Shown here: in pieces, positions 52,386 through 60,695 of the stretch
Numbering within the stretch: the stretch's first letter is position 1
How the letters are laid out: every line of letters starts with the position of its first letter
Assembly (NCBI RefSeq): GCF_019739195.1
Contig: NZ_JAHHDS010000003.1
Coordinates: forward strand, 1-64,000
Reading direction: 5' to 3'
Length of the DNA stretch: 64,000 nt
DNA from: Microcella sp.
Lineage (GTDB): Bacteria > Actinomycetota > Actinomycetes > Actinomycetales > Microbacteriaceae
The notes under the pieces: model-generated
The model's database searches: none
Told to the model about the DNA's origin: nothing
Seen by the model: only the letters and a program-made list of their open reading frames with translations
Program-made: the position numbers and the translations under genes

Positions 52386-53068
52386 GATGCAGCTCCGGTC
52401 GCTCGATGGTGATGGCGCTTCAGGGCGGCCGAGAGGTCGGCGAGCGTGCAGCCTTCGAGGGTTGGCCAGAGCTCGTGAGTCGGGCCCTCGTGCAGAGTCA
52501 GATGCAGGGGCACGCCGATCGTGGCAGCGCCCGAGGCGACGGCCGACACGAGCCCGAACTCGCTGTCTTCGATCGCGATGCACTCGCCGATCTCGACGCC
52601 GAGCCGTTCGGCCGCGCGCAGGTAGGGCTGCGGGTGCGGCTTCGGGTGCTCGACGTCGTCGCCCGCGATCACCACCCCGAACACGTCGTCGCCGATGGCC
52701 GCGGCCACCTGCAGCGCCATGCGACGGATCGACATCGTCACGAGCGCGATCGGGATGCCCGCCGACCGCAGTTCGGCGATCAGTTCGCGCGCGCCCGGGC
52801 GCCAGGGCACGTCCGTCTCGATCTGCAGCATCACCCGATCGGTCAGGGTGTTGATGATCTCATCGACCTCGAGCGCCACGCCGGCCTGCTGCAGAATGAT
52901 GGCCGACTGCACGAGGCCCGAGCCGACGAGCTGCATGCCCTGGGCCTCGCTCCAGGTGCCGCCGTGTTCGGCAACCAGGTCGGTCTCGGCGCGCATCCAA
53001 TAGGGCTCGGTGTCGACGATGGTGCCGTCCATGTCCCACAGAACGGCGGCAGGGGTCGGGGCGGTCAC
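52382..53068 (-). CDS. HAD family phosphatase (beta-phosphoglucomutase-like)
   Basis: This 228-residue HAD hydrolase has the nucleophile motif WDMDGTIVDTEPYW, motif II VTMS, and motifs III/IV HPKPHPQPYL and IEDSEFGL. The helical cap lies between residues 20 and 90. The substrate is not determinable. The GTG start has TAGACT 8 nt upstream on the minus strand (53077-53082), so the HAD-trmI-FKBP-pafBC transcript is probably leaderless. Divergent from PAC2. Confidence 0.9.
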   Translation of the reverse strand: MTAPTPAAVLWDMDGTIVDTEPYWMRAETDLVAEHGGTWSEAQGMQLVGSGLVQSAIILQQAGVALEVDEIINTLTDRVMLQIETDVPWRPGARELIAELRSAGIPIALVTMSIRRMALQVAAAIGDDVFGVVIAGDDVEHPKPHPQPYLRAAERLGVEIGECIAIEDSEFGLVSAVASGAATIGVPLHLTLHEGPTHELWPTLEGCTLADLSAALKRHHHRATGAAS

Positions 53069-53091
53069 GACGCACGAGTCTAGTTGCGTTC

Positions 53092-53097
53092 TATCCT
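53092..53097 (+). promoter_or_regulatory. Putative -10 element of the PAC2 gene
   Basis: TATCCT lies 44 nt before the PAC2 GTG; a purine-rich AGAGAGG precedes the start. Confidence 0.35.
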
Positions 53098-53141
53098 GGG
53101 GCGACCCCTCGGCAACGGCCGGGGCTCAGAGAGGTGCATCG

Positions 53142-54074
53142 GTGACGCAGAGCGATCTGTTCCGCAGCGGGCGACTGCTCGTCGTCGCGTTCGAGGGCTG
53201 GAACGACGCCGGTGAGGCCGCGAGCGGTGCGGTGCGGGCGCTGAAAGACGTTCTCGACGTCGTGCCGATCGCCGACATCGACCCCGAGGACTACTACGAC
53301 TTCCAGCTCAATCGACCGCACGTCGAGCTCGATGATGAGGGCAAGCGGCGGCTGCGTTGGCCCGGTGTCACGCTCTACGGCCCCGCGGGCGATGACGGGC
53401 TGCCCCGCACCCGCACGATCGCCGATGACCCGATCGGAGTCAGCGGCACCAACCACGAGAACATTTACCTGCTTCTCGGCACCGAGCCGTCGCGCGGCTG
53501 GAAGACCTTCGCCACCGAGACCGTCGACCAGGCGCTCACTGCCGACATCACGGGCGTCATTCTGCTCGGGGCCCTGCTCGCCGATGTGCCGCACACGCGC
53601 CCGATCGCGATCCACAGCTCGAGCGAGAACGCCGAGGTGCGCGACGAGCTCGGCGTCGAGCGCAGCAGCTACGAAGGGCCAGTCGGCATTCTCAGCGTGA
53701 TCGCGGCGATGGCCGAAGAGGCGGGCATTCCGACAGTGTCGCTGTGGGCATCCGTGCCCCACTACGTGCACAACGCGCCCTCGCCCAAGGCGACCCTCGC
53801 CCTGCTCGACAAGCTCGAAGAGCTCGTCGACGTGGTGATTCCGCGCGGCGACCTGCTCGACGAGGCGCGCGAGTGGGAGGAGGGCATCGACGCCCTCGCC
53901 AACGATGACGACGAGATGCGCTCGTACATCGACCAGCTCGAACGGGCGCGCGACGCCGTCGAGGCGCCCGAGGCGAGCGGCGAGGCCATCGCGCAAGAGT
54001 TCGAGCGCTACCTGCGCAAGCGTGACGACGAGCCGGGCAGCCCCGCCGCCGGCGATGGCCCCGGCGCCAGTTAG
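53142..54074 (+). CDS. PAC2 family protein
   Basis: This 310-residue protein matches the PAC2 (proteasome assembly chaperone 2-like) family: LLVVAFEGWNDAGEAASGAV at the N-terminus, LLGTEPSRGWKTF and VPHYVHNAPSPKATLALL later, and a helical acidic C-terminus. In actinobacteria the family lies near proteasome-associated genes, but its role is unproven. The GTG at 53142 begins the conserved region; the frame is open upstream only by chance. No proteasome genes are found here. Confidence 0.88.
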   Translation: MTQSDLFRSGRLLVVAFEGWNDAGEAASGAVRALKDVLDVVPIADIDPEDYYDFQLNRPHVELDDEGKRRLRWPGVTLYGPAGDDGLPRTRTIADDPIGVSGTNHENIYLLLGTEPSRGWKTFATETVDQALTADITGVILLGALLADVPHTRPIAIHSSSENAEVRDELGVERSSYEGPVGILSVIAAMAEEAGIPTVSLWASVPHYVHNAPSPKATLALLDKLEELVDVVIPRGDLLDEAREWEEGIDALANDDDEMRSYIDQLERARDAVEAPEASGEAIAQEFERYLRKRDDEPGSPAAGDGPGAS

Positions 54075-54113
54075 CCGCCTCGTCTCGCGGTGCCGGGGTC
54101 AATCCTGGGCCAG

Positions 54114-54204
54114 GTGTCGCTTCACCCCGGTGTTTGGCTGAGCACCTCGGCGTGTCGCCCGCTCTGCCTGATGGGTCGCGCCGAACTCCGGGTGTGAGCG
54201 ACAC
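54114..54204. repeat. Imperfect intergenic inverted repeat (part of element A)
   Basis: GTGTCGCT-TCAC-CCCGG (54114-54130) faces CCGGG-TGTG-AGCGACAC (54188-54204). Between them lies GGCGTGTCGC (54149-54158), the complement of the GCGACACGCC core found at 54269 and 61201. The 300-bp PAC2-uppP gap holds no plausible gene. Confidence 0.5.
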
Positions 54205-54232
54205 GTCACCGGGCCGCGCCTGCAGGCGCTGA

Positions 54233-54344
54233 TCTCCACAACTCAGGAGGTGCGAAACTTTGCGGTCCGCGACACGCCGGTTGAGCATCCGGAGCCCGCA
54301 TTTGAAGATGCAATCTCCTGAATTGTGGAGAAGACCGGATGCTC
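54233..54344. repeat. Intergenic inverted-repeat element A with interleaved second stem
   Basis: TCTCCACAACTCAGGAG (54233-54249) pairs with CTCCTGAATTGTGGAGA (54315-54331) at 16 of 17 positions. A second, crossing pair GAGCATCCGG (54283-54292) and CCGGATGCTC (54335-54344) is perfect, so a transcript could form a pseudoknot. The loop holds GCGACACGCCGG (54269-54280). It looks like a dispersed intergenic repeat rather than a terminator, since the loop is 65 nt and there is no U tract. Confidence 0.6.
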
Positions 54345-54374
54345 GGGTGGAGCAGCGCGCGAGCGCGAGCCGGG

Positions 54375-55211
54375 CTAGAGCGGGTCGATGACTCCGGTCG
54401 AGAGCAAGATCAGTAGGGTCGTGCCGAGCAACAGGCGGTAGATGACAAAGGGCAAGAACGAGCGCTTCGAGATGTAGGCCATGAGTCCGGCGATAACGGC
54501 GAGGCCGACGCCGAAGGCGACGACTGTCGCTGCGGCGATCTCGAAGCCGTTGAAGGGGCTCGAGCTGGGCTCGCGAATCGCCGTGAGCAGTTCGTAGAAG
54601 CCGCTGCCGAAGACCGCGGGCACCGCGAGCAAGAACGCGTAGCGCGCCGCGGCGGGGCGGGTGTAGCCGAGCGCGAGGCCCATGGTTGTCGTGGCCCCCG
54701 AGCGCGAGACGCCGGGGATGAGGGCGAGCATCTGCGCGGCCCCGTAGGCGAGGCCGTGCGGGTAGGTGAGCTCGGTGAGTTCGCGCGTGCGGCGCCCGAG
54801 CCAGTCGGCGAGACCCAGCAGGATTCCGAAGACGATGAGCACGATGGCGACGAGCCAGAGCGAGCGGAAGGTCGAGCGGATGACGTCTTGCGCGAGAAAA
54901 CCGACGATCACGATCGGAACGGTGCCGATGATGATGAGCCACCCCATGCGGACATCCGGATCGGAGGCGGGTACACCGCGCCGGGTCACGCTGCGGAACC
55001 ACGCGCCGATGATGCGCGTGATGTCTTTCCAGAAGTAGACGAGCACCGCCAGCTCAGTGCCGATCTGCGTGATGGCGGTGAAGGTCGCACCCGGGTCGGT
55101 CGCGCTCGGCAGAATCTCGCCGGCGATGCGCAGGTGGGCGCTCGACGAGATCGGCAGAAACTCGGTGAGACCCTGGATGAGGCCCAGGATGATGGCTTCG
55201 AGCAGAGACAC
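54375..55211 (-). CDS. uppP: Undecaprenyl-diphosphatase UppP/BacA
   Basis: This 278-residue polytopic membrane enzyme dephosphorylates undecaprenyl pyrophosphate to recycle the cell-wall lipid carrier. The N-terminal IILGLIQGLTEFLPISSSAH and the later PGVSRSGATTTMGL motifs are the signatures. About eight membrane helices are visible. GTG start, 10 bp downstream of the M20 peptidase gene. Confidence 0.96.
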   Translation of the reverse strand: MSLLEAIILGLIQGLTEFLPISSSAHLRIAGEILPSATDPGATFTAITQIGTELAVLVYFWKDITRIIGAWFRSVTRRGVPASDPDVRMGWLIIIGTVPIVIVGFLAQDVIRSTFRSLWLVAIVLIVFGILLGLADWLGRRTRELTELTYPHGLAYGAAQMLALIPGVSRSGATTTMGLALGYTRPAAARYAFLLAVPAVFGSGFYELLTAIREPSSSPFNGFEIAAATVVAFGVGLAVIAGLMAYISKRSFLPFVIYRLLLGTTLLILLSTGVIDPL

Positions 55212-55221
55212 GGTGGCCGTT

Positions 55222-56556
55222 CTAGTAGCGGGTCAGGAGGTCGGTCAAGGCGGCATGACCGAAGTCGAGCGCCGCGAGCGGCACGCGCTCATCGACCCCG
55301 TGAAACATACCGGCGAAGTCGAGCTCGGCAGGCAGCTTCAGCGGCGCGAAGCCGTAGCCGACGATGCCGAGCTCAGAGAGCGCTTTATTGTCGGTGCCCC
55401 CGCTCAGCAGGTAAGGCAGCACCGTCGCCTCGGGGTCGTGCCGTAGCAGGGTCGCGACCATCTCGTCGACGAGCGGCCCCGAAAACGGGTTCTCGAGCCC
55501 GACATCGCGCGTCACGACCTCGATCTCGATCTCGTCGCCGACGATGCGGCGCACCTCGGCGAGCACCGCCTCCTCGTCGCCCGCGAGCGTGCGGATATCG
55601 ATGAGCGCCTCGGCGGTGTCAGGAATCACGTTGTGCTTGTAGCCCGCCGCCAGCAGCGTGGGGTTCGTCGTGGTGCGCACCGTGGCGGTGAGAAAGCCCG
55701 CGGCGGTGCCTGACTGCCGCAGCACTTCGTCGACCCCGACGGCCTCGCGGTCGAGACCGAGAATGCGGGCAAGTTCATCGAGCAGCTGATCGGTCGTGTC
55801 GGTGAGGTGCAGTGGCCACTCTGTGCGGCCGAGCGCGGCCACGGCCACGGCGAGCTTCGTGACGGCGTTGTCGCGGATGACACGCGAGCCGTGAGCGGCA
55901 GTGCCGCGGGCACGCAGTCGGATCCAGACGAGCGCCTTCTCTCCCGTCTGCAGCAGGTACGCGCGCTGGCCCCCCAGGTCGACCGAATAGCCCCCGACCT
56001 CGCTGATGGCCTCGGTCGCGCCCGCGAAGAGCTCGGGCCGTGTCGTCACCAGGTGGTGCGAGCCGTATTTTCCGCCATTCTCTTCGTCGGCGAAGAAGGC
56101 CACGACCAGGTCGCGATTCGGCCCGCCGCTGGCGATGACCTCGCCGAGCGCAGTGAGCATCATGGCGTCCATGTTCTTCATGTCGACGGCGCCGCGGCCC
56201 CACAGCATGCCGTCGCGCACCTCCCCCGCGAACGGGTCGACGCTCCAGTTCGCCGGGTCAGCGGGTACGACATCGAGGTGGCCGTGCACGACGAGAGCGG
56301 GGCGCTCGCCGCGGCTGCGATCGACGGGATGCTCGTACCGGCCTTGAACGCGGGCGACGACACTCGTGCGCCCAGGCTCAGAGTCGATCAGCTCAGGCTC
56401 GAGCCCCAGCTCGCGCAGTATCGCCGCGACGTACTCGGCCGCCTCGGTCTCGCCTTTGCTGCGTCCCTCGCCGTAGTTGGTGGTGTCGAACCGGATGAGG
56501 TCACGGGCGATGCGTGCGGTGTCGCTGAGTGAGTCGAGCTGAGCATCCGGAGCCAT
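55222..56556 (-). CDS. M20/M25/M40 family metallopeptidase
   Basis: This 444-residue di-zinc hydrolase has HGHLDVVPADPANW, the bridging GRGAVDMKNMDAMM and the catalytic DEENGG motif, plus the SGGTDNKAL metal segment near the C-terminus. Related proteins are deacylases or carboxypeptidases; the substrate is open. No signal peptide. TAGCGT on the minus strand (56563-56568) ends 6 nt before the ATG, suggesting a leaderless transcript that may include uppP. Confidence 0.92.
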   Translation of the reverse strand: MAPDAQLDSLSDTARIARDLIRFDTTNYGEGRSKGETEAAEYVAAILRELGLEPELIDSEPGRTSVVARVQGRYEHPVDRSRGERPALVVHGHLDVVPADPANWSVDPFAGEVRDGMLWGRGAVDMKNMDAMMLTALGEVIASGGPNRDLVVAFFADEENGGKYGSHHLVTTRPELFAGATEAISEVGGYSVDLGGQRAYLLQTGEKALVWIRLRARGTAAHGSRVIRDNAVTKLAVAVAALGRTEWPLHLTDTTDQLLDELARILGLDREAVGVDEVLRQSGTAAGFLTATVRTTTNPTLLAAGYKHNVIPDTAEALIDIRTLAGDEEAVLAEVRRIVGDEIEIEVVTRDVGLENPFSGPLVDEMVATLLRHDPEATVLPYLLSGGTDNKALSELGIVGYGFAPLKLPAELDFAGMFHGVDERVPLAALDFGHAALTDLLTRY

Positions 56557-56562
56557 GCCCCC

Positions 56563-56568
56563 ACGCTA
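56563..56568 (-). promoter_or_regulatory. Putative -10 element for the leaderless M20 peptidase gene
   Basis: TAGCGT on the minus strand ends 6 nt before the ATG at 56556. Confidence 0.5.
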
Positions 56569-56597
56569 CCTCGCGCGATTCGCACCGCCGGGTTCGT

Positions 56598-56603
56598 GAT
56601 AAT
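56598..56603 (+). promoter_or_regulatory. Putative -10 element of the tRNA-Leu gene
   Basis: GATAAT lies 45 nt upstream of the mature tRNA 5' end; the -35 region is not clear. Confidence 0.4.
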
Positions 56604-56648
56604 GTCGTCTCCGGTCGCGCGGCCCCTTGGGGTTAGCGGACACAACCA

Positions 56649-56732
56649 GCGCGGGTGGCGGAAATGGCAGACGCGCTAGCTTGAGGTGCTAGTGCCCGAA
56701 AGGGCGTGGGGGTTCAAGTCCCCCCTCGCGCA
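56649..56732 (+). tRNA. tRNA-Leu (anticodon GAG)
   Basis: An 84-nt class II tRNA. The acceptor stem GCGCGGG pairs with CTCGCGC (one G-T), the anticodon stem CTAGC/GCTAG holds the 7-base loop TTGAGGT with anticodon GAG, a long variable arm GTGCCCGAAAGGGCGTG follows, and GGGGG-TTCAAGT-CCCCC forms the T arm. The discriminator is A and CCA is not encoded. It reads CUC and CUU codons. A strong hairpin terminator follows 54 bp later. Confidence 0.96.
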
Positions 56733-56785
56733 CAGACACTGTGTGCGTCGAAGAACTGGTTGAGACAGTGCGGTAGCAATACCGT

Positions 56786-56818
56786 GAACGGCCCCGAGGC
56801 GAGAGCCCGGGGCCGTTC
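56786..56818. terminator. Terminator after tRNA-Leu
   Basis: GAACGGCCCCG and CGGGGCCGTTC form a perfect 11-bp stem with an 11-nt loop, followed by GTTGTCT. It can serve both the tRNA transcript and the convergent GNAT gene whose stop is 21 bp further on. Confidence 0.75.
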
Positions 56819-56839
56819 GTTGTCTACGGCGCGATCGTG

Positions 56840-57412
56840 TCAGAGTTCGCGTCGCATGAGCCAGCGCACGCGATGACCCGCGTGCGCAGTCGTCTCTGCT
56901 GCACGGGTGAATCCGTGCTCTTCGAAGAGTTCTGTCGTGCCGACGTAGCCAGAGATCTGGTCGATGCGGTCGCCGCCCGTCTCTGCGGGGTACCCCTCGA
57001 CGACCGCGGCCCCGTGGGCCCGAGCATGCTCGACCGCGCCGTCGAGCAACACATGCATGAGACCGCGCTTGCGGTAGCCGGGGCGCACGACGAAGCACAC
57101 GATCGACCACGGGTCGCGCTCATCGAGGTGCGGAATCGTGCGCGAGTTCATGAGTCGGCGATAGGTCGAGCGTGGGGCCACCGAGCACCAGCCCGCGACC
57201 TCGCCGTCGACGTAGACGAGTACCCCGGGGCCGGGTTCAGCGGCGCATTCCCGCGCCATGTAGGCAGGGCGTTCCTCGTTGCTCACACGAGAATCGCGAT
57301 AGCTCATGCACCAGCACCCGCCCGCGCCCTGCTTCTTCACGCCGACGACTTCCGTGAAGTCGTCGAAACGCCCGGTGGCGGGCAGTACCTCGATGGTCGA
57401 TGCGCCTGTCAT
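56840..57412 (-). CDS. GNAT family N-acetyltransferase
   Basis: This 190-residue protein has a Cys-containing N-terminal segment (KKQGAGGCWCMSYRD) followed by a GNAT core: IVCFVVRPGYRKRGLMHVLL is the acetyl-CoA-binding region and VEGYPAE follows. This group is common in actinobacteria with unknown substrates. Its ATG overlaps the stop of the upstream DUF2834 gene (ATGA), so the two are coupled. Confidence 0.85.
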   Translation of the reverse strand: MTGASTIEVLPATGRFDDFTEVVGVKKQGAGGCWCMSYRDSRVSNEERPAYMARECAAEPGPGVLVYVDGEVAGWCSVAPRSTYRRLMNSRTIPHLDERDPWSIVCFVVRPGYRKRGLMHVLLDGAVEHARAHGAAVVEGYPAETGGDRIDQISGYVGTTELFEEHGFTRAAETTAHAGHRVRWLMRREL

Positions 57413-57783
57413 GCCGGTACGGTACCGGTCGCCTCCGACGTCGACTGCCCCTCCACCCGACGTCGCTCGAGCACGCGCTCGCGGTTCGCGAGAAACAGCG
57501 GGAACGTGAAGGCGATCGCCGTGAACCCCGAGAACACGATGTAGGCCCACAGGTGCTTCATGCCCAGGCGTCGGCCTTCGATAACGATGAACGCGCACGC
57601 GGCGACTGCCATGATGAGCAGGTCCATCGTGAGCGATCCGACGGCCGGCCCGTTGTTGAACCAGTCGCCGAGAAAGTCGTTCTGCTCGACGATGGCGATG
57701 ATGTTGTAGGTCCACGTGCCAATAAGGCCGGCGATGGCAAGAACGAGGAAGACGATGGCGGTGCCATTCCAGTGACGGGTCAT
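57409..57783 (-). CDS. DUF2834 family membrane protein
   Basis: This 124-residue protein has three membrane helices (about 8-28, 52-72 and 80-100) and the family segment VIEGRRLGMKHLWAYI followed by FPLFLANRER. Function unknown. The ATG at 57783 gives the usual length; the frame is open further upstream only because it opposes the FolC-like gene. It is divergent from that gene with 18 bp between starts. Confidence 0.82.
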   Translation of the reverse strand: MTRHWNGTAIVFLVLAIAGLIGTWTYNIIAIVEQNDFLGDWFNNGPAVGSLTMDLLIMAVAACAFIVIEGRRLGMKHLWAYIVFSGFTAIAFTFPLFLANRERVLERRRVEGQSTSEATGTVPA

Positions 57784-57801
57784 GGGGACATTCTGCCCGG
57801 C

Positions 57802-59037
57802 ATGCCTGACCTCGACACCCTCGAATCCCGCACGGCATTTCGGGAGTGGAGCGCGCGGTCGCCCGGGCAGCGCGCAGACCCCTCGCGGTTCGGGATGCTC
57901 GCCGCGGCTCTCGGGGTCGAGGTGCAGCATCCCGCCCCCGCACTCGGCGTGGTCGGCTCGAAAGGCAAGGGCACGACGGTTGCCTATGCTTCGGCGTTGC
58001 TCGCGGAGACGGGGCTGCGGGTCGGCACGGTCTTCAGCCCTGGCCTCGTGACCAATCGTGATCGGCTGCGTGTGAACGGCGCTGTGCTGCCGCTCGACGA
58101 CTACACGGCATTGCTCGAGCGGGTCGACGCCGCGCTGCGCTCTCTACCCGCGCCAGCCGACGGCTACATCGCCCCGAGCGGTTTCTTTCTCATGGCAGGG
58201 CTCGTCCATTTCGCCGCGACCGGCTGCGAGGTGCTCGTGCTGGAGGCGGGCATCGGCGGCCGACGCGACGACCTCGGGCGAGTCGGGCTCGCCGGCCTCG
58301 CGATGGCCGAGGTCTTTCGAGAGCACACCGACCTGCTGGGCCCCACGATTACGACGATCGCCGACGACAAGGTTGGCGCCGCGCGGCCCGGCACCCGCTT
58401 CGTGAGCCACCTTGCGCAGAGCGAGGAGGCCGAGGCGGTCATCCGACGTCACTGCGACGCGATCGGGACTGACCGGATGCGCGTCGACGCGACAACTCGC
58501 GCTCCGTACGCGGGCGTCGTCGCCGAAGGACTGGGCGGCATGAACGCGGCGCACGGCATGATCGCGGCACGTCGCTTGCTCGCCGAACTCGGTCGGCCGG
58601 ATGCCACACCCCAGCAGGTGCGTGCCGCCGCCGCGAGGGTGCACTACCCGGGCCGGCTCTCGCGCCACCAGCTCGACGACTCGACGGTGTTCGTCGACTC
58701 TGCTGTCAGCCGCGACGGTTTCGAGAACGCCCTTGCGCACGTCGAGCGCGAGACCGGTGCTCAGCCTGCACTCACGCTCGTGTCGGTTCCGCGCGAGAAG
58801 GATCTCGACGGGTTCCGCACCGTCGTGGCCACGCTCGCCGGCCGGGTCGTCTTCGTCGGCCTCGAGCGCGTGCACCTCCACTACCCTGAACGCGACGAGT
58901 GGCCGGGCGAGTGGGCGACCGCCGACGACCTTCCTGCGCTGCTGCGCTCGGCGCCGACCGTGCTCGCGATCGGCACCGCGAGCTTCTCATCTGAGGTGCT
59001 GCGGCACTGCGGCGTCGACACCGACCGAGTCTTCTGA
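57802..59037 (+). CDS. FolC-like Mur ligase family protein
   Basis: This 411-residue ATP-dependent ligase resembles folylpolyglutamate/dihydrofolate synthase: P-loop VVGSKGKGTTVAYASALL, FSPGLVTNRDRLRVNG, the metal region EAGIGGRRDDLGRVG and EHTDLLGPTITTIADDKVG, then a Rossmann C-terminal domain. It departs from FolC in GSKGKGTT (usually GTNGKGS) and GGRRDDLG (usually GGRLDATN). A divergent FolC or a ligase with another substrate are both possible. It starts a three-gene cassette with a HAD hydrolase and a nucleotidyltransferase-fold protein. Confidence 0.75.
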   Translation: MPDLDTLESRTAFREWSARSPGQRADPSRFGMLAAALGVEVQHPAPALGVVGSKGKGTTVAYASALLAETGLRVGTVFSPGLVTNRDRLRVNGAVLPLDDYTALLERVDAALRSLPAPADGYIAPSGFFLMAGLVHFAATGCEVLVLEAGIGGRRDDLGRVGLAGLAMAEVFREHTDLLGPTITTIADDKVGAARPGTRFVSHLAQSEEAEAVIRRHCDAIGTDRMRVDATTRAPYAGVVAEGLGGMNAAHGMIAARRLLAELGRPDATPQQVRAAAARVHYPGRLSRHQLDDSTVFVDSAVSRDGFENALAHVERETGAQPALTLVSVPREKDLDGFRTVVATLAGRVVFVGLERVHLHYPERDEWPGEWATADDLPALLRSAPTVLAIGTASFSSEVLRHCGVDTDRVF

Positions 59038-59045
59038 GGAACCCC

Positions 59046-59912
59046 GTGACTACTCCTGCCCCCTTCGGCCTGCTGCTCGACGTCGACGGCCCCATCGCGA
59101 GCCCGATCGAGCGCCGCATCGCGATCGACTCGATCCTCCATGACCTGCTGACGCTCGCCGCGGCGGGCATCCCGATCGCCTTCATCACGGGGCGCAGCGA
59201 CGCCTTCATGCGCGAGAAGGTCGTGGCGCGGCTGATGGCGGGGGGTCTGGATGCTCGCTCTCACGTCTTCGGAGTCTTCGAGAAGGGCGGCTGCTGGGCA
59301 CCGCTCACTCCGCACGGGCTCGGAGAGCTCGAGATCGACGCAGCCCTCGCGATTCCCGCCGCCGTGCGTGACGCGGTCGAGGGTCTCGCGCGCGAGCGCT
59401 ATGCCGAGACGATGTTCGTCGACGAGGCGAAGCACGTCATGATCTCGCTCGAGGCGAGCACCGACGTGACCCCGGCCGAGTATCAGGCGGCGCAGTCACG
59501 CTTCCAGGACGAGGCCTTCGCGCTCATGTGCGGGCTCGAGTTCGGGGTGCGGTACGGCGATCGCGAGCATCCCGATGCCGTAGGCGGCGTGCCGTGGCGC
59601 ATCGACCCCACGATCATCTCGACCGATGTCGAATCTGTGCTGCTCGACAAGGATCGCGGCGCCGACCGCGCCCTCGACTGGTTCGCCGCGCGCGGCGTCA
59701 CAGCCGAGCGCTGGTGGTCGGTCGGCGACTCGCGCTCTGACTACCTCATGGCTGACGCGGTGCACGCGCGGGGCATTCCCGTCACGCACCTCGATGTGCG
59801 GCCGGCTGACGGCATGCTCGAGCGGCCCTTCGAGGTCGCGACTGAGCCACGGCTCGTGAACGATGCCGCGGGCGCAGCCTTCTTGCGACGACGGGTGGCG
59901 GAGCTGTCGTGA
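59046..59912 (+). CDS. HAD superfamily hydrolase
   Basis: This 288-residue protein has the motif LLLDVDGPIASP (nucleophile Asp), ITGRSDAFM as motif II, and GDSRSDYLMADAV as motif IV, in the order of HAD phosphatases with a C2-type cap in the middle (about residues 80-190). The substrate is unknown. GTG start with GAGGA overlapping the FolC-like stop codon. It overlaps the next gene, which implies co-expression. Confidence 0.8.
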   Translation: MTTPAPFGLLLDVDGPIASPIERRIAIDSILHDLLTLAAAGIPIAFITGRSDAFMREKVVARLMAGGLDARSHVFGVFEKGGCWAPLTPHGLGELEIDAALAIPAAVRDAVEGLARERYAETMFVDEAKHVMISLEASTDVTPAEYQAAQSRFQDEAFALMCGLEFGVRYGDREHPDAVGGVPWRIDPTIISTDVESVLLDKDRGADRALDWFAARGVTAERWWSVGDSRSDYLMADAVHARGIPVTHLDVRPADGMLERPFEVATEPRLVNDAAGAAFLRRRVAELS

Positions 59913-60358
59913 TGCCGCGCACTCCCCCGTTCGAGACCGTGCGTGCGCTGCAGCAGGCTTTGGCCGTCGAGGGTGTGCTGTCTGTCGTCGGAGGTTCTGG
60001 ATTGCTGGTCTCGCTCGGGCTGACCGACGAAGCGCACGACTGGGATCTCGTGCTGCCGCCGGGCACGGTCGAGGCTGTTGAACGCGTTCTCGCGGCGAAG
60101 GGGCTGGGGGCCCAGCGAGCCCCCGGAGGGCATCCGCGGTTCGCGACCGAGGCGTTGTTCACGGTCGACGCAGGCGATCACAGCATCGACGTGCTCGTGG
60201 GCTTCGCGATCCGCACTGACGACGGAGTTGTCACCGTGCCCGCTCGCGCGGGAGCCTCGTGGCGCGGCCTGGTGATGGCGCGCGCCGACGACTGGGCGGT
60301 CGCCTATCGGGCGATGGGGCGGGATGCTCGCGCGCAGCTACTCGAGGGCGCGACCTGA
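59912..60358 (+). CDS. Nucleotidyltransferase-fold protein
   Basis: This 148-residue protein has the elements of a minimal nucleotidyltransferase: GGSGLL (residues about 27-32), an Asp-X-Asp pair in HDWDLVLP, and a third carboxylate in HSIDVLVGF. These fit the polymerase-beta-like superfamily, but no subfamily is recognisable. It starts at GTG 59909 or ATG 59912, overlapping the HAD stop. It is not accompanied by an obvious HEPN antitoxin-type partner. Confidence 0.6.
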   Translation: MPRTPPFETVRALQQALAVEGVLSVVGGSGLLVSLGLTDEAHDWDLVLPPGTVEAVERVLAAKGLGAQRAPGGHPRFATEALFTVDAGDHSIDVLVGFAIRTDDGVVTVPARAGASWRGLVMARADDWAVAYRAMGRDARAQLLEGAT

Positions 60359-60359
60359 G

Positions 60360-60617
60360 CTAGCGCATGCGCGCGTCGTCGACGAGATAGCGAGCGACCT
60401 TGGCGGTGAGCCTGGGGTACGCCTGCCGCAGGGCGGCGACGGCCTGGTCGGGGTTCTCTTTCGGATCGATCTGGCGCTTTTTCAACACGTCGGCTGTCCA
60501 GGTGCGGGCGCTCGGTGGGGCTCCCATAGTGGTCGAGAAGTCGTCGAACAGCTTCTGCAGCCGCACGTGCGGGTCTTCGCGGTCTCCGAAGATCTTGGCG
60601 GCGAACTCGCTCTGCAT
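60360..60617 (-). CDS. Small hypothetical protein
   Basis: This 85-residue, mostly helical, charged protein (MQSEFAAKIFGDRED at the N-terminus, AYPRLTAKVARYLVDD near the end) is not recognised. The ATG at 60617 is chosen because GAGGAGG lies six bases upstream; the ATG at 60623 abuts that site. It is convergent with the nucleotidyltransferase-fold gene, one base between the stops. Confidence 0.6.
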   Translation of the reverse strand: MQSEFAAKIFGDREDPHVRLQKLFDDFSTTMGAPPSARTWTADVLKKRQIDPKENPDQAVAALRQAYPRLTAKVARYLVDDARMR

Positions 60618-60695
60618 GGGCATCCTCCTCGTCGCGTGGCGTGCCTCTATCGTCTCGAAGTCAGCGCGCCCGTGGGCGGGATGCGGAGGAACTGC

